A stretch of DNA of 50,372 bases from positions 1 to 50,372 of the IMG/VR virus record IMGVR_UViG_3300023179_000160; one strand, given 5' to 3'. The notes under the pieces were generated by a model. It made no database searches. It worked only from the letters and a program-made list of their open reading frames with translations, and was not told the origin of the DNA. This stretch comes from a virus. Shown here in pieces: positions 34,750 to 45,130 of this stretch; within the stretch, counting starts at the first letter, position 1, and every line of letters begins with the position of its first letter. The position numbers were made by a program, and so were the translations under genes.

Positions 34750-35478
34750 TCAAGGTGTTGCAGTATATGTTACAGGATACGAGTATCTTATTCCAATTTC
34801 GTTTGTCAAAGTAACATAAGTTGTTATCTGGCGCTGATTTGAAGATGTAAGTTTGCCGTATATTGCCAGCACTGTTGAGTCTATAGATTGAGCAGTTATG
34901 TTTATTGAAAAATTTGGGCCGGTAGTCACAACATCATATTTTGTTGTCCTATTTGAATCTTGCAACGTAGAAGAAATAGAAACAGAGCTTGTTCCAGTTC
35001 CTGCAGAAACCTGAAGGAATCTGCCAGAAACTTCAAGAGTATACTTTCTTAAAGTGCTGCTAAAGTTGGTGTTTAGATCAGAATCTGTAGGAGTTGATCC
35101 TTTGAATTTTAGTTGAAAACTTAAAGTTTGACTGTTGTTGGGGCTTGAATTTGTCAAAGAAAGATTATTTGAATTTGAAAGCTCAAGGGTTGGAAGATAA
35201 ATTGTTCTTAGTGTTGCACCTGAAGAGCTTAATCCGATCAACTTGTACTTAAGAGCTATACTTTCGTTTGTCAAGGCTTCAAATATGGGAGTGTTTTTCT
35301 CTATCTTTTCTTTCCCCACTGTCCTTCCATACTTTTTAATAACAGTGTAATCAACTTCGTCATCACCGAGAGCAAATTTTGAAATTTTAAAAGCTCCTGA
35401 AGCAAGCTTGCTTCTTCCATAGTCAGTTAACACTGCGTCAAGTATGATGTTATTTGTAGAGTGATCAAGATATCCCAT
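34750..35478 (-). CDS. Structural protein with ILDAVLTDYGR N-terminal module (242 aa)
   Basis: The N-terminus NIILDAVLTDYGRSKLASG followed by FKISKFALGDDEVDY is a module also seen at the start of 43611-45065. The rest is Ser/Thr-rich beta sequence with no recognised domain. Such an N-terminal module probably docks the protein to a common tail partner. This is inference from the shared sequence. Confidence 0.72.
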   Translation of the reverse strand: MGYLDHSTNNIILDAVLTDYGRSKLASGAFKISKFALGDDEVDYTVIKKYGRTVGKEKIEKNTPIFEALTNESIALKYKLIGLSSSGATLRTIYLPTLELSNSNNLSLTNSSPNNSQTLSFQLKFKGSTPTDSDLNTNFSSTLRKYTLEVSGRFLQVSAGTGTSSVSISSTLQDSNRTTKYDVVTTGPNFSINITAQSIDSTVLAIYGKLTSSNQRQITTYVTLTNEIGIRYSYPVTYTATP

Positions 35479-35529
35479 AGTTCCTCTAAAATTTCCTTAA
35501 TCTTAATTCCTAATTATACAGTCAATTTT

Positions 35530-37371
35530 TTATACCAACGTGATATTGTTGGGGTCTTCGATGTTTATCTTTATCTGCTGCATCTTTTGATTATCAAGAT
35601 TGATAAATTGAAGCAAATAGTATGAATTTTTATTGCTCATGTTTTGAGCCTCAACAACTTTGAATTTCTGATTTCTGCCGTCAGACAATCTTAGATATTC
35701 AGGAGTAAAGTAAACTGAAAGCTTCTTGGAAATGTCGCCTGATACATTTATGGCGTCTTTGAATGTGTCGATTCTCAGCTTTAAATTTGGATACTGCTTA
35801 GGACAACCAGAGTCACAAACGACAGAAGACACAATTCTATTTTTTATGCTGTCAAATTTTACCTGATATTGAGTCGAATAATTCGATATCATGCCATGTG
35901 CATCTATGCTGCAGACAGAATAAATGTATTCAGAAGATTCATAAAATTCAGAATCAACAACAAAATCTTCGTCAATATGGCTGAAAACCGGATTGCCGTA
36001 GACTTGCTTTACCAAGATTTTTAAGTCCGATCTCATGTTTTCGTAGTCATTGGCATCAACTTCCTCACCCGTTTTATACTTGGTGTCTCCGACTTCAATA
36101 ACTGAGTCATCAAATCCATATTGAGCTATCAGCTCAAATGGATGCTTTATACTTTTTCTTCTAAAGATCTGAAACTGCTTAATGTCTTTTTGTTCATTTA
36201 TTGGCATATTCCAATTAATGATTAACTTTCTCTTCAAAAAGTCATACTGAAATTTGATGTCAGTGGGTTCAGGAGGCGGAACTATTTCCGTTGTTTCAAT
36301 TTTTGCAGTTGATGCTCTTGAAGCAACCCACATTTCTACTTTGTCAACATATCCTGTTCCACCTCTGTACATGAGCATTTTAACTGAGGCGATTGTTTTT
36401 ATTGAATAAAAATAGATTGCACCATACCTGACGTTCTTGTCAACAAAAAGAGTATTGTCGGAACCATCTTTATAGTAAGTTCCAATCTTAAAAAAAGATC
36501 CATCTTTATAAATGTATTTGTCTATGGAGTAACCCAGAATTTTTATGCTGTCATCAGCTATTGAATTTTCACCAGCTTGATCTGTAATTGTGATGAAAAC
36601 AGAGCCGTCGGTTTCTCTTGCATAAGAAATCCCTTGAACGGAATTTTCAGAGCTAACTTTAAGAGAATTTAAGTCTAAAGGTCTGCTAATAGTGGCATCC
36701 CTAAAGACGTCATTGATAACAGAATTGTTGATTTTTACTCCTAAGGTAAGTGAATCCGAAATAGATCTGATTAAATCATCTTTGTCTGAAATTTCTTTTT
36801 TCTCATTAAAAACTTTTAACCCTAAAGAGTCTGAAGGAAAATCTGCAAGCTTAGAATAGGCACTAGAGATTTTTGATAAAGTCTGTGAATTTGACAAAGG
36901 TGAACTTTGTTTGTCAAGCATTCTTTTTATTTGATATCTTGACATCTTCATCATGCTTTCGGCATCATAATTTGAAATTCTGCTATAATTTTCTAAATCA
37001 GAAGCTCCTTGTTCTATTGAAGACACATTAGAAAATGTGTGTGTTACATAGCCGAGATTAAAGAAATTATCTTCAGATATTATATTTTGAGAATACTTGT
37101 CCAGTGTTTCGCTTTGAACAACTGAATTACTGCTCAGAGCAAGTGAGCTCAGATCAGGTTTTTTCCACGTCAACGTGACGTATCTTGCCAATTTATTTAA
37201 GCTTAACTGAGACAAATATCTTTCATTGTCTTTTTCGACAGGTATGTCTGACACTCTTTCATTTTTTATATAAAAATTGTAAGTAAAAACAGCTTTTTGA
37301 TCGTACGGCTCTGGAATGTTGACAAAATCTAAAGATTCAGATGGGTCTGATGTAATAGTGTTGATTGGCAT
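35530..37371 (-). CDS. Tail structural protein with fibronectin-like domain (613 aa)
   Basis: Contains PPPEPTDIKFQYDFLKRKLIINW, a proline hinge before a FnIII-like strand set (IKQFQIFRRKSIKHPFELI, EYIYSVCSIDAHG). The N-terminal part (MPINTITSDPSESLDFVNIP) is helical and polar. The C-terminus has a CDSGCPKQYPNLKLRI segment with paired Cys. It is AT-rich like its neighbours and is separated from them by very short gaps, so it is part of one long tail operon. Confidence 0.7.
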   Translation of the reverse strand: MPINTITSDPSESLDFVNIPEPYDQKAVFTYNFYIKNERVSDIPVEKDNERYLSQLSLNKLARYVTLTWKKPDLSSLALSSNSVVQSETLDKYSQNIISEDNFFNLGYVTHTFSNVSSIEQGASDLENYSRISNYDAESMMKMSRYQIKRMLDKQSSPLSNSQTLSKISSAYSKLADFPSDSLGLKVFNEKKEISDKDDLIRSISDSLTLGVKINNSVINDVFRDATISRPLDLNSLKVSSENSVQGISYARETDGSVFITITDQAGENSIADDSIKILGYSIDKYIYKDGSFFKIGTYYKDGSDNTLFVDKNVRYGAIYFYSIKTIASVKMLMYRGGTGYVDKVEMWVASRASTAKIETTEIVPPPEPTDIKFQYDFLKRKLIINWNMPINEQKDIKQFQIFRRKSIKHPFELIAQYGFDDSVIEVGDTKYKTGEEVDANDYENMRSDLKILVKQVYGNPVFSHIDEDFVVDSEFYESSEYIYSVCSIDAHGMISNYSTQYQVKFDSIKNRIVSSVVCDSGCPKQYPNLKLRIDTFKDAINVSGDISKKLSVYFTPEYLRLSDGRNQKFKVVEAQNMSNKNSYYLLQFINLDNQKMQQIKINIEDPNNITLV

Positions 37372-37392
37372 AACGGTGACCCCCCTTGGTCT

Positions 37393-40300
37393 CTAAGCTG
37401 AGTAAGGTTCTATAGTAACAAATAGCTCATAGAACGATGCATCGTCTTGTTTCATGTTTTTCATGCTAATCAATCCTGTCTGATCATTTTTTATAAAAAT
37501 TCCTGTATTCAACAGATCGACGATTCTTGAGTTTCCAAGTGAGCTTTTTTCAACCAAAAAATCGTCTGGGTCTATTATCAGATTAAATACTCTGTCGAAC
37601 TTCTTTGGATACACTAATTTCTTTTTTAGAATATTGACGTCATTGAAGAGTGTGGGTGTCTTTAAGTAAGAGAAAAGAGTATCAGACATGTCGAGAACGA
37701 CAGGAGTATTTACAGTAGGCAAATTAGTCTGTCCTTGCGACGGTCTGTTGACAGGAAGTGTAACAATGTCTCCTGTCAGTTGATCGAAAAATTGAACTGA
37801 ATTTGAATTCCCATTTGTGACAATGTTTTCATTTTTTATTTGACTTACAACTCTAGAGTAAGGATTTGAATCAACAGGATTATTTGAAATTTTTGAATAA
37901 TTGAAGTATTGAGACTCACTAAAATCTGTATCAGTATACCAATAAAGGTATTCTTCTGCAATAAAGCTCAAAACTTGATTTTTGTAGCTCTCGTTAAGAA
38001 TTTTTTCAACTTCAGAAGAGCTTCCTATCGAAAAAAGATTTAGCGAGTCTGTAATTTGCTGAAATTGCTGAATATCAGTGGGTTTTTTGTGAACAAAAAA
38101 CTTTTTGACTGAGGGGCTGTAGTACTTGGTAGGAACATTTAAAAGATCAAAATCTTCTGAATTAGGGTCTAAAAGATTTAAATCCCAATGCACAATAGAT
38201 CTTGTAGAAAATCTATTCATGTCAAAAAGATATTCTTTTGGCTTAAAAAGAATATCTGGGAAGACTCTGTCTATTTTCCAGACTTTTATCTTTACAAGAT
38301 TAGAAAGAACTGAATTGTCGATATTGCTCGACCTTATCTTTTTCAAGAGCCCATTTGGGATTCCTACAGATAAAATTCTTTTATTGATGCCTCTGAGAGG
38401 CAAGAAATCATTATTTTTATAATATTTTGAAAATGATTGGTGACTGAACAGCTTTAAAACATCTATTGGTAAATAATCTAAAAAGTCACCTGATAAAAGA
38501 TTGGAAATGTTGGGAATAGCCGACAAAGACTGTGCAGACGTCTGATTTAGCTCTAACCTATCTTTTAGTTCGCTGTAGGAATATTCAAGCATTCTGATTT
38601 GTTCAGAGCTAAAAGAGAGTTTAAGAAGTCTGTTCTTGAGCTGTGATTTTTCTTTTATCAGAGAAGACTCTAACTCAGAGTCAAAAATTGAATTAAATTG
38701 ATCTATGTGTACCCTGACGTCTCCGTTCACTATAGAAGACTTGACGTTAGAAGCACCATCCAAAATTTTGACAAGAAACCGTCTAAGAAAACTAAGATAC
38801 TTGAATTTTTCATCCATGTCACTCAAGACATCTTGTTTTATCAATTTTAGCTTTGGAAGAAAATCTATTGCCGGTCCTGAACCAGAATATCCTGGTTTGT
38901 AATAGGCGGTCGAAGATGTTTCTTTTAACTTAAGTCCGCATATAAAAACAGGCCCCTTTGGCTCTATATAGAAATTTTCAATAAACTCATTAGATTGAGA
39001 CGAAATAAGCCTTATCATCGCATCAAAATACAGAAACATCAATTGATTTTTTGAAAGCCCGGAATAAGTCGTCTTTTCATTTACGTATATTTCGTTTAAA
39101 TCTTTAATTGTCTTAAGAACATCTGAGACATTCTTTAAAATAGGACCATTTAAAGCATCACTAAGCTCCTTTTTTACCTTGTATTTAAGGAGATTCTTTG
39201 CTGAATTAATGTCAACATTTTCTGCCGTTCTTGATCTTAAAAGATCTGACTCATTCAACAAGAAAGATTGTATTTCATTTGTTCCAAGATAGTTTCTTGA
39301 ATATCCGTCAACAAGAACGTCTGATATTTTGTTAATAATTCTGTCCAAAGAAAGAAAATATGTGGCTGACTGTTCTTCAGAAGACTCTTTTCTTTTTATG
39401 TTTGTCATTATGAAACAAAAGAGCAAATATTTTAAAAATTTACTGTCTCTAGAATAAACCCTTGTATCTCTTTTTAGTGACAATTTAAAGATTGATGAAA
39501 TAAATCTTGAGTTTTGAGTCCTTGAATTAGAAATTTCCTTTAATTGATCAGCTCCTGGCATGTCCTCTGAAGAAAATGTGTCAAATATTCCTTCTGTTAT
39601 TTTTGTCTGGAAGATTTTATACTGGGTGTAATCTTCATTTGAACCAATTAGATTCAGCAAAATCTCTGTAGTATCTTTTGCTTTTCTAATTTTTTCTATA
39701 AATTCATCAATTTTTCCAATTGAATTTGTAGACAAAAGGTCTGTGAGCGAATTTTCAACATAGTAGCTGTATCCTGAAACGTATTCAGTATTTGAAAAAT
39801 CTGGGTCTTCAAAAGTAACAATTTTTGAACCTTGAGATTTTGAATAGTCTTGGCAAATAGAAGAAATAGATTTTGAATCAAATCCATCAGTGGGACTATA
39901 TGGATCCAATTTGTTGAAACATATTCCAGGTATTTTTCCTATAAGAGCATCCCAGACTTTGTAACCTTTCTTTTCAAGAATTGGAAAAGAGTAAACAGCG
40001 TCCAAAATTATTCTTTTTGAAGTGTCGCTTAAATAAGAAGAATATCTTATTTCCTTAAAAAGATTGGATAAAGATATCTTTGCTATGTTGACATCTCCGT
40101 CGTCTTCGTCAACAACGTCCATAAATCTTTGAAAATCTGATTCAACAACATTTTCATAATTGTGAATCACAGAATACATTTTTGAATTGTAATCATAGTA
40201 GGATTCAGATCCTTGAAAAGGATTGCTTGGATTAATGTCGGGTAGATCAAATGGAATTGAGTTTATTACGCTTCTTGGTTCTCCCGATCTGTCTATTGAT

Positions 40301-41094
40301 TTTTCATCAAGATCAAGCGAGTAACTTGAATAAGATCTTCTTTTTAATTTCCCAACAATCTGAGTGGTCGAAAATAAGTCTCTCTTTAGTTCATAAAGTG
40401 ACTGAAGCCATATTTTGGTTTCTTTAAATTTTTGAATATCCTCTTTTCTATATCCTCTTAATTCAAGAAATTTTGAAAATGTCCCAAATTCGGTACCGAG
40501 ATAAAAGTCACCAAAAGATGAAGGTGTAAACAGAGAATTTGAAGAATCCATAATGGAGCTAATTTTGCTTATCTTTGTTTGTCCTTGTCCACCGTCCAAC
40601 AAAGAGATAAAATTAAAAAGATCCTGCTTGTTATTCTTTATAATGTTTTTTAATGATGTGCTTTGCTGAATAACATTTATTGCAGTGACAGCTGTAAGAA
40701 TCTTTGACTGTTCTTTAAGATTAAGAGCATCACCCTGAAGCGTATCTGTATATTTGTCAGTTTCTTCACTGTCATAAAGTGGGAAAAATTCTGACGTCAA
40801 AACAATTGATGGCTCTCCATCTTTTAACCCAGTCACGAAAGTGTAATCACTATTTGGATTGCTGAGAGTTTGTGAATTTTGTGAAGAATTTTGCTGTGTC
40901 TGAAGATTTTGAACATCAGCTTGAACATTTTTTGTCTCAACAGGAAGAGAAATATTTATTAGTTTTTGATTCTGAGCCTGAGAAATTATGGGAACAGCAT
41001 GAATAGCAGAACTTGGAGCAGCAGACTTTGTTGATGTTGCTGAAACCAATCTTGTACTCGAATTTAGCTGATTTTTAAAAATATTTCTGGGCAT
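37393..41094 (-). CDS. Large structural protein (1233 aa)
   Basis: Starts MPRNIFKNQLNSSTRLVSAT. The first 85 residues are low-complexity Gln/Asn/Ser. The central 900 residues are mostly helical with Lys/Asp/Ser repeats and no transmembrane span. The C-terminal end includes VVLDMSDTLFSYLKTP and YELFVTIEPYSA. Size and position suggest a tail-hub or baseplate wedge protein. It is not a tape measure as far as I can see (no extended Ala/Gly helix and no muramidase motif). Confidence 0.7.
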   Translation of the reverse strand: MPRNIFKNQLNSSTRLVSATSTKSAAPSSAIHAVPIISQAQNQKLINISLPVETKNVQADVQNLQTQQNSSQNSQTLSNPNSDYTFVTGLKDGEPSIVLTSEFFPLYDSEETDKYTDTLQGDALNLKEQSKILTAVTAINVIQQSTSLKNIIKNNKQDLFNFISLLDGGQGQTKISKISSIMDSSNSLFTPSSFGDFYLGTEFGTFSKFLELRGYRKEDIQKFKETKIWLQSLYELKRDLFSTTQIVGKLKRRSYSSYSLDLDEKSIDRSGEPRSVINSIPFDLPDINPSNPFQGSESYYDYNSKMYSVIHNYENVVESDFQRFMDVVDEDDGDVNIAKISLSNLFKEIRYSSYLSDTSKRIILDAVYSFPILEKKGYKVWDALIGKIPGICFNKLDPYSPTDGFDSKSISSICQDYSKSQGSKIVTFEDPDFSNTEYVSGYSYYVENSLTDLLSTNSIGKIDEFIEKIRKAKDTTEILLNLIGSNEDYTQYKIFQTKITEGIFDTFSSEDMPGADQLKEISNSRTQNSRFISSIFKLSLKRDTRVYSRDSKFLKYLLFCFIMTNIKRKESSEEQSATYFLSLDRIINKISDVLVDGYSRNYLGTNEIQSFLLNESDLLRSRTAENVDINSAKNLLKYKVKKELSDALNGPILKNVSDVLKTIKDLNEIYVNEKTTYSGLSKNQLMFLYFDAMIRLISSQSNEFIENFYIEPKGPVFICGLKLKETSSTAYYKPGYSGSGPAIDFLPKLKLIKQDVLSDMDEKFKYLSFLRRFLVKILDGASNVKSSIVNGDVRVHIDQFNSIFDSELESSLIKEKSQLKNRLLKLSFSSEQIRMLEYSYSELKDRLELNQTSAQSLSAIPNISNLLSGDFLDYLPIDVLKLFSHQSFSKYYKNNDFLPLRGINKRILSVGIPNGLLKKIRSSNIDNSVLSNLVKIKVWKIDRVFPDILFKPKEYLFDMNRFSTRSIVHWDLNLLDPNSEDFDLLNVPTKYYSPSVKKFFVHKKPTDIQQFQQITDSLNLFSIGSSSEVEKILNESYKNQVLSFIAEEYLYWYTDTDFSESQYFNYSKISNNPVDSNPYSRVVSQIKNENIVTNGNSNSVQFFDQLTGDIVTLPVNRPSQGQTNLPTVNTPVVLDMSDTLFSYLKTPTLFNDVNILKKKLVYPKKFDRVFNLIIDPDDFLVEKSSLGNSRIVDLLNTGIFIKNDQTGLISMKNMKQDDASFYELFVTIEPYSA

Positions 41095-41106
41095 TTTTGT
41101 CTCTGG

Positions 41107-43611
41107 TTAGGGAACAACAGTTGGTTGCAATATTCCAATAGTGTCTATTGTAAAGGGCTCAGAATGAGCAACATCATCTAAGTCGAACTCAAGTGTGACT
41201 GGTACTACCGTGTAGTAAATTGTGCCTAGGTCACTTTCATTGATCTCATGATATATGTAGTTGCTTTTAGTTCTTCCGACGAAAGACCTTGTTCCATTGA
41301 CTGTCTTTAGGACGACAAATGAATCATAAATTTTTTGATAGTCAAAAACATCAAATTCCCACGATACTTTGATTGTATTTTTGTCTATTCTTTCTCCAGA
41401 GACTTTTGTCACTGATGCAAACTCACTGAGTCCATTGATTTGAAATGAAGCAGTTTGCCCTATAGGATTTGAAGTAAAAACATCCTTTATTCCTGCTATA
41501 GGAATTCCATTTTCATCAGTTTCGGGTGTTGTAGGGCTGAATAAATGGTTGTCCCACTTGTAAGGTAGGTAAAAATATTCTTTTCCTAAATCGTCTCTAA
41601 CTTTTTTGATGTAATTTTTCAATATCGTCAACGGGTCTTTGACGTAGGTTATGACCTGATAAAGATATTCATGATATTGATTTATTGGATTTATGCCCAA
41701 AGAAGATCTTGAGTCAGGACTGTCCAAAAATAAACCATCGGTAACTAGATCAAATACGGATCTTTCTCCTGTCAAAAGATCTGTTCTTATTATCTCGTGA
41801 ACATATAGATCTGAATAAACTGATGCCTGTTTTCCGTCAGTGTTGACTGCATTTGAAGCATTATTTGACGCATTTATCAACTGGTCGTAAATCTCTTTGT
41901 ATTCAGGTTTATCCTTAAAAGTGTTTATAATTCTTTGATTTTCTTGAGGAGTTACATTTGTTGAAATGTTAAAAGAAACAAAAAATTCGTCGTCGATGAG
42001 CTCCTTTTTTATGTTTCCTATTCCTACCGAGATGTTACTGGGCGTTATTTGGTTGTCTGTTCCGATGTTTTTTAGTGTAACTGAATTTGTACCTATAATT
42101 GATCCATTATCGAGAAAAACAGAGACTGAATATTCGACAAATCCAGAAGATGTGTTGCCAGCATCGACATAAGAAAAGTAATCTGGTTTTTCAAAAATGT
42201 CATAAGACTGTATCGTCTCATACTGTTCTAAAGAGCTTTTTCTTTTTTTAAATTGAATTTTAGTTGAATTATCTGGGATGTTATGAATCGTTAGAACATG
42301 CCTGAGGTCTCGAAAAGACGGTTGACATGTAAGAGAAGGAGACCCAAATTGATCATAAGAATTGCCCGAAATAATATTCGTATATACGTTTGATTCATTA
42401 TTAAGTGAATTTATTGGAACAACTCTGACAACAGTAACAGGAGAGTCTGCATCTATTTTATAGGAGGTGCTTTCTCCAACTTTGTCTACAGATGCAACAA
42501 ATCTATAGGGAGTAACGCTTTCATTTTGATTGATTTTTTTTGTGTATATCGCGAATTTCTTTACTTTGTTTTGATTCTTAGGGTCATCAGATATCGACAA
42601 AAATATAAAGCCATTAAAGAAAATTGAACTAACTTTTGGAGGAAACTTGATGTTTTCAAATGCATCAACGTGTTTTTGAAAATCAAAATTTTTGACTATC
42701 GTTTCCGTAGGAGAATTTGTACCTCTTTTATAGAGATCAAATTGAATTTCAAGTTTTTCAGAAATAAGACTGTCAGAAAGCCTAAAAGATGATCCAAACT
42801 GAAATTCATCTAGTTTTTTTACTGAAGAGCTCCTTGAAAATCTTGAAAGATTATTTTCGTTAGAAATCCTGGGAGTTAGATCTATGAAGTGTTTGGCCAT
42901 AGAGGAATACAAAGATTTCTGTATTTTACCTCTGTTTGTTTGTGAAAAATTATCGATATACTGAGAGTCAACTGGAGATGACAATCCGTCCGGGATTCCA
43001 AAATTGTCAAGGACTGATTCCGTTACATCTGTTAACTCTTTATTGACATTTTTTAAAAGCGATTTGACGTCCAGTGCAACCAAAGGAAGAGACAAATTTT
43101 GAATCTGAATGCTATTTTCAGGAATTTGAGAAATAGAAGGTACGCTGTATTGAGCATTTGCTGAAGAAAAAGAAAGATAGACTTCTTTTTTTAGAATATT
43201 TTCATCTATTTTTTTTGAATCAGATACAATCTGAATACCAGAGTAAGCTCTATTTTCTATTGAAGTTCTAAGGGGTGGAAGATTAATTCCAAGATTTGAA
43301 CTTAAATTTCTTGAAATTGGCTGTTGCACAGTGCTGTTGACCGACGTATTTGCCACTCCAGTTGAAACAAATGGTGAAATCAACAAATTTGTCGTCTTTA
43401 GTGTTGTAGAAGGAGTCTTTTTTCTAATCGTAACAACGACTTTTTCATAATCTTGAATAACAGATTGATTGTTGGATATCCTAAAAATTGTTTCAAAAGA
43501 ATATGATGAACCAATTGAAGAAGTAGATTTTCCAACTAATTCAACATAGTCTTCTTCTCTTATTCTTAAAACTGAACTGATAGGCTGAACTGGTCTGTAT
43601 CTAGTCAACAT
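41107..43611 (-). CDS. Structural protein with fibronectin-type regions (834 aa)
   Basis: The start ATG overlaps the upstream stop in TAATG. Regions such as ERIDKNTIKVSWEFDVFDYQ, followed by YDSFVVLKTVNGTRSFVG and YYTVVPVTLEF near the C-terminus, have the strand pattern of FnIII. A similar set lies near residues 330-420 (FNGFIFLSISDDPKNQNKVK). The composition is Ser/Asn/Ile-rich. It is probably a peripheral baseplate or tail component. Confidence 0.7.
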   Translation of the reverse strand: MLTRYRPVQPISSVLRIREEDYVELVGKSTSSIGSSYSFETIFRISNNQSVIQDYEKVVVTIRKKTPSTTLKTTNLLISPFVSTGVANTSVNSTVQQPISRNLSSNLGINLPPLRTSIENRAYSGIQIVSDSKKIDENILKKEVYLSFSSANAQYSVPSISQIPENSIQIQNLSLPLVALDVKSLLKNVNKELTDVTESVLDNFGIPDGLSSPVDSQYIDNFSQTNRGKIQKSLYSSMAKHFIDLTPRISNENNLSRFSRSSSVKKLDEFQFGSSFRLSDSLISEKLEIQFDLYKRGTNSPTETIVKNFDFQKHVDAFENIKFPPKVSSIFFNGFIFLSISDDPKNQNKVKKFAIYTKKINQNESVTPYRFVASVDKVGESTSYKIDADSPVTVVRVVPINSLNNESNVYTNIISGNSYDQFGSPSLTCQPSFRDLRHVLTIHNIPDNSTKIQFKKRKSSLEQYETIQSYDIFEKPDYFSYVDAGNTSSGFVEYSVSVFLDNGSIIGTNSVTLKNIGTDNQITPSNISVGIGNIKKELIDDEFFVSFNISTNVTPQENQRIINTFKDKPEYKEIYDQLINASNNASNAVNTDGKQASVYSDLYVHEIIRTDLLTGERSVFDLVTDGLFLDSPDSRSSLGINPINQYHEYLYQVITYVKDPLTILKNYIKKVRDDLGKEYFYLPYKWDNHLFSPTTPETDENGIPIAGIKDVFTSNPIGQTASFQINGLSEFASVTKVSGERIDKNTIKVSWEFDVFDYQKIYDSFVVLKTVNGTRSFVGRTKSNYIYHEINESDLGTIYYTVVPVTLEFDLDDVAHSEPFTIDTIGILQPTVVP

Positions 43612-45065
43612 TATCTTGCCTCATCAGTATTTGGATTTGAAAATATCAATGTAAAAATATTGACAAAGCATGTTGTTCCTCTGTCGTCAATAAAAGTTTT
43701 TCCAACAAAAAATATTCTTTTGGAGTCTGACGATAAATCTTGTGAACTCTCTTTAATTTCACCGAAGTCTACAATGTCAAGCTTTGTAACTTGTCTGTCT
43801 GATACTTCAAACATTTGTCCAATCAATTTATTATTAACTGAAGTTTTTGTGAAAACTATAGGTGGCTTAACGTCTTTGTAAGACTCAACATGTTTTTTAA
43901 GATTGCTGTATGTGAGCTTTTTCTCGTTGTCTCCCCAAGAAGGATAATTTGCTAAAGCATAATCTTTAATAAGGTCTAAATTTGACTTGTCAGGTATTTC
44001 TGCATCGGAAGTCTTGACTATAGGTGGAAGATATAGAAAATTGTCAAGATGACTTAATTTGTCATCACTGAAAAGAGAGTCAATTGAATTAACTGTAGGA
44101 GGAGAAAAGTTTAGTGCAAGAACTTCGCTGGGAGACGTGTATCCCACATCGAAATTAATTTCATTTGAAGAAATTTCAAATTGATCGTCTTCAAATAGTC
44201 TGTTTTTTGTTGCAATAATTTGATGTTCAAGAAAATTATCAAAAGAAGATGTCAATATTCCTTTTATTTCTGTCGCAAATGAAGCATTGACAATTTCTTC
44301 TTTAAGAAGAGTACCACCGATCGGCGACTCTTTTAATATTAATTTCGATGAAAGAGAATTAGATCCAGTAAAGAATATAGGAAGATTGAACGAGTCAATT
44401 CCTTGTTCATCGAAATAGACAGTATTTCCTGAAGAAAAACAAGTTATTTTGGGTCCAATTGAAGAGCTGAGCAATCTCACAGACCCTGTTATCAAAGAGA
44501 CAAATTCTTCTACAGAAATTCCGTCTTTTGTTCCAATGTAAGCTTTGACTGGATTTGAAGAAGTATTGACTAAAATTTGTCTAGAATTTAAGCTTGAATC
44601 AAGAAGTATACTTCCGCTTACACCAGAAGAATCCTTATAATAAAAGCCCGTGTCTTTATATTGGTTGTTTTTTTCTATTCCACCAAGAGCTTTAATGTTT
44701 CTGCCGTTAAAATATCTGTAAACAGATAACTCCCCGTCTTCAATTGATCCTTGAACAGAAAAATTCCCAGAAGAAGACGGAAATAAACTGTAGTCTAATT
44801 TTATGTTTTGATCTCTAAAAGGAACAATCTTCCCAGAATCATTTGCTTCAAAAGTTATCTGATCATGCGGAAGGCTACATGCTTCAAAGTAAATTTTATC
44901 TGTGGGATCTTGATGACCATTTTCTGAATCTGGAAGATAAGGTACTCCCCAGTCAGAGAATGAAGCATATGAAATATCAAAAGTACCTTCTGCCATTTGG
45001 CGGCGGCCTTCAATAGTCAGTATGGCGTCTATTACTCTTGATTTGCTATTTAAAATTCCGCTCAT
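43611..45065 (-). CDS. Structural protein with VIDAILTIEGR N-terminal module (484 aa)
   Basis: Starts MSGILNSKSRVIDAILTIEG, then RRQMAEGTFDISYASFSDWG, the same N-terminal module as 34750-35478. The middle is beta-rich. The C-terminus has VSDRQVTKLDIVDFGEIKE and a strand FVGKTFIDDRGTTCFVNIFTL. It is the first gene of the long tail operon that runs leftwards. No Shine-Dalgarno is obvious. Confidence 0.7.
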   Translation of the reverse strand: MSGILNSKSRVIDAILTIEGRRQMAEGTFDISYASFSDWGVPYLPDSENGHQDPTDKIYFEACSLPHDQITFEANDSGKIVPFRDQNIKLDYSLFPSSSGNFSVQGSIEDGELSVYRYFNGRNIKALGGIEKNNQYKDTGFYYKDSSGVSGSILLDSSLNSRQILVNTSSNPVKAYIGTKDGISVEEFVSLITGSVRLLSSSIGPKITCFSSGNTVYFDEQGIDSFNLPIFFTGSNSLSSKLILKESPIGGTLLKEEIVNASFATEIKGILTSSFDNFLEHQIIATKNRLFEDDQFEISSNEINFDVGYTSPSEVLALNFSPPTVNSIDSLFSDDKLSHLDNFLYLPPIVKTSDAEIPDKSNLDLIKDYALANYPSWGDNEKKLTYSNLKKHVESYKDVKPPIVFTKTSVNNKLIGQMFEVSDRQVTKLDIVDFGEIKESSQDLSSDSKRIFFVGKTFIDDRGTTCFVNIFTLIFSNPNTDEAR

Positions 45066-45090
45066 ATCAATATGAAAATTATGGTTAAGG

Positions 45091-45120
45091 CATCAGAATT
45101 AACCTGAAATTATTCTGATG
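45091..45120 (-). terminator. Inverted repeat between PhoH-like gene and tail operon
   Basis: Perfect 9-bp arms (45091-45099 and 45112-45120) with a 12-nt loop lie 10 nt after the PhoH stop. No strong T-tract follows, so it could be a weak terminator or mRNA-stabilising hairpin. Confidence 0.4.
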
Positions 45121-45130
45121 TCTTATTTGG

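Noticed and set aside
12028-45065. T4-type late promoters (TATAAATA)
   Set aside because: I looked by eye upstream of the head and tail genes and saw no clear copies; the search was not exhaustive.
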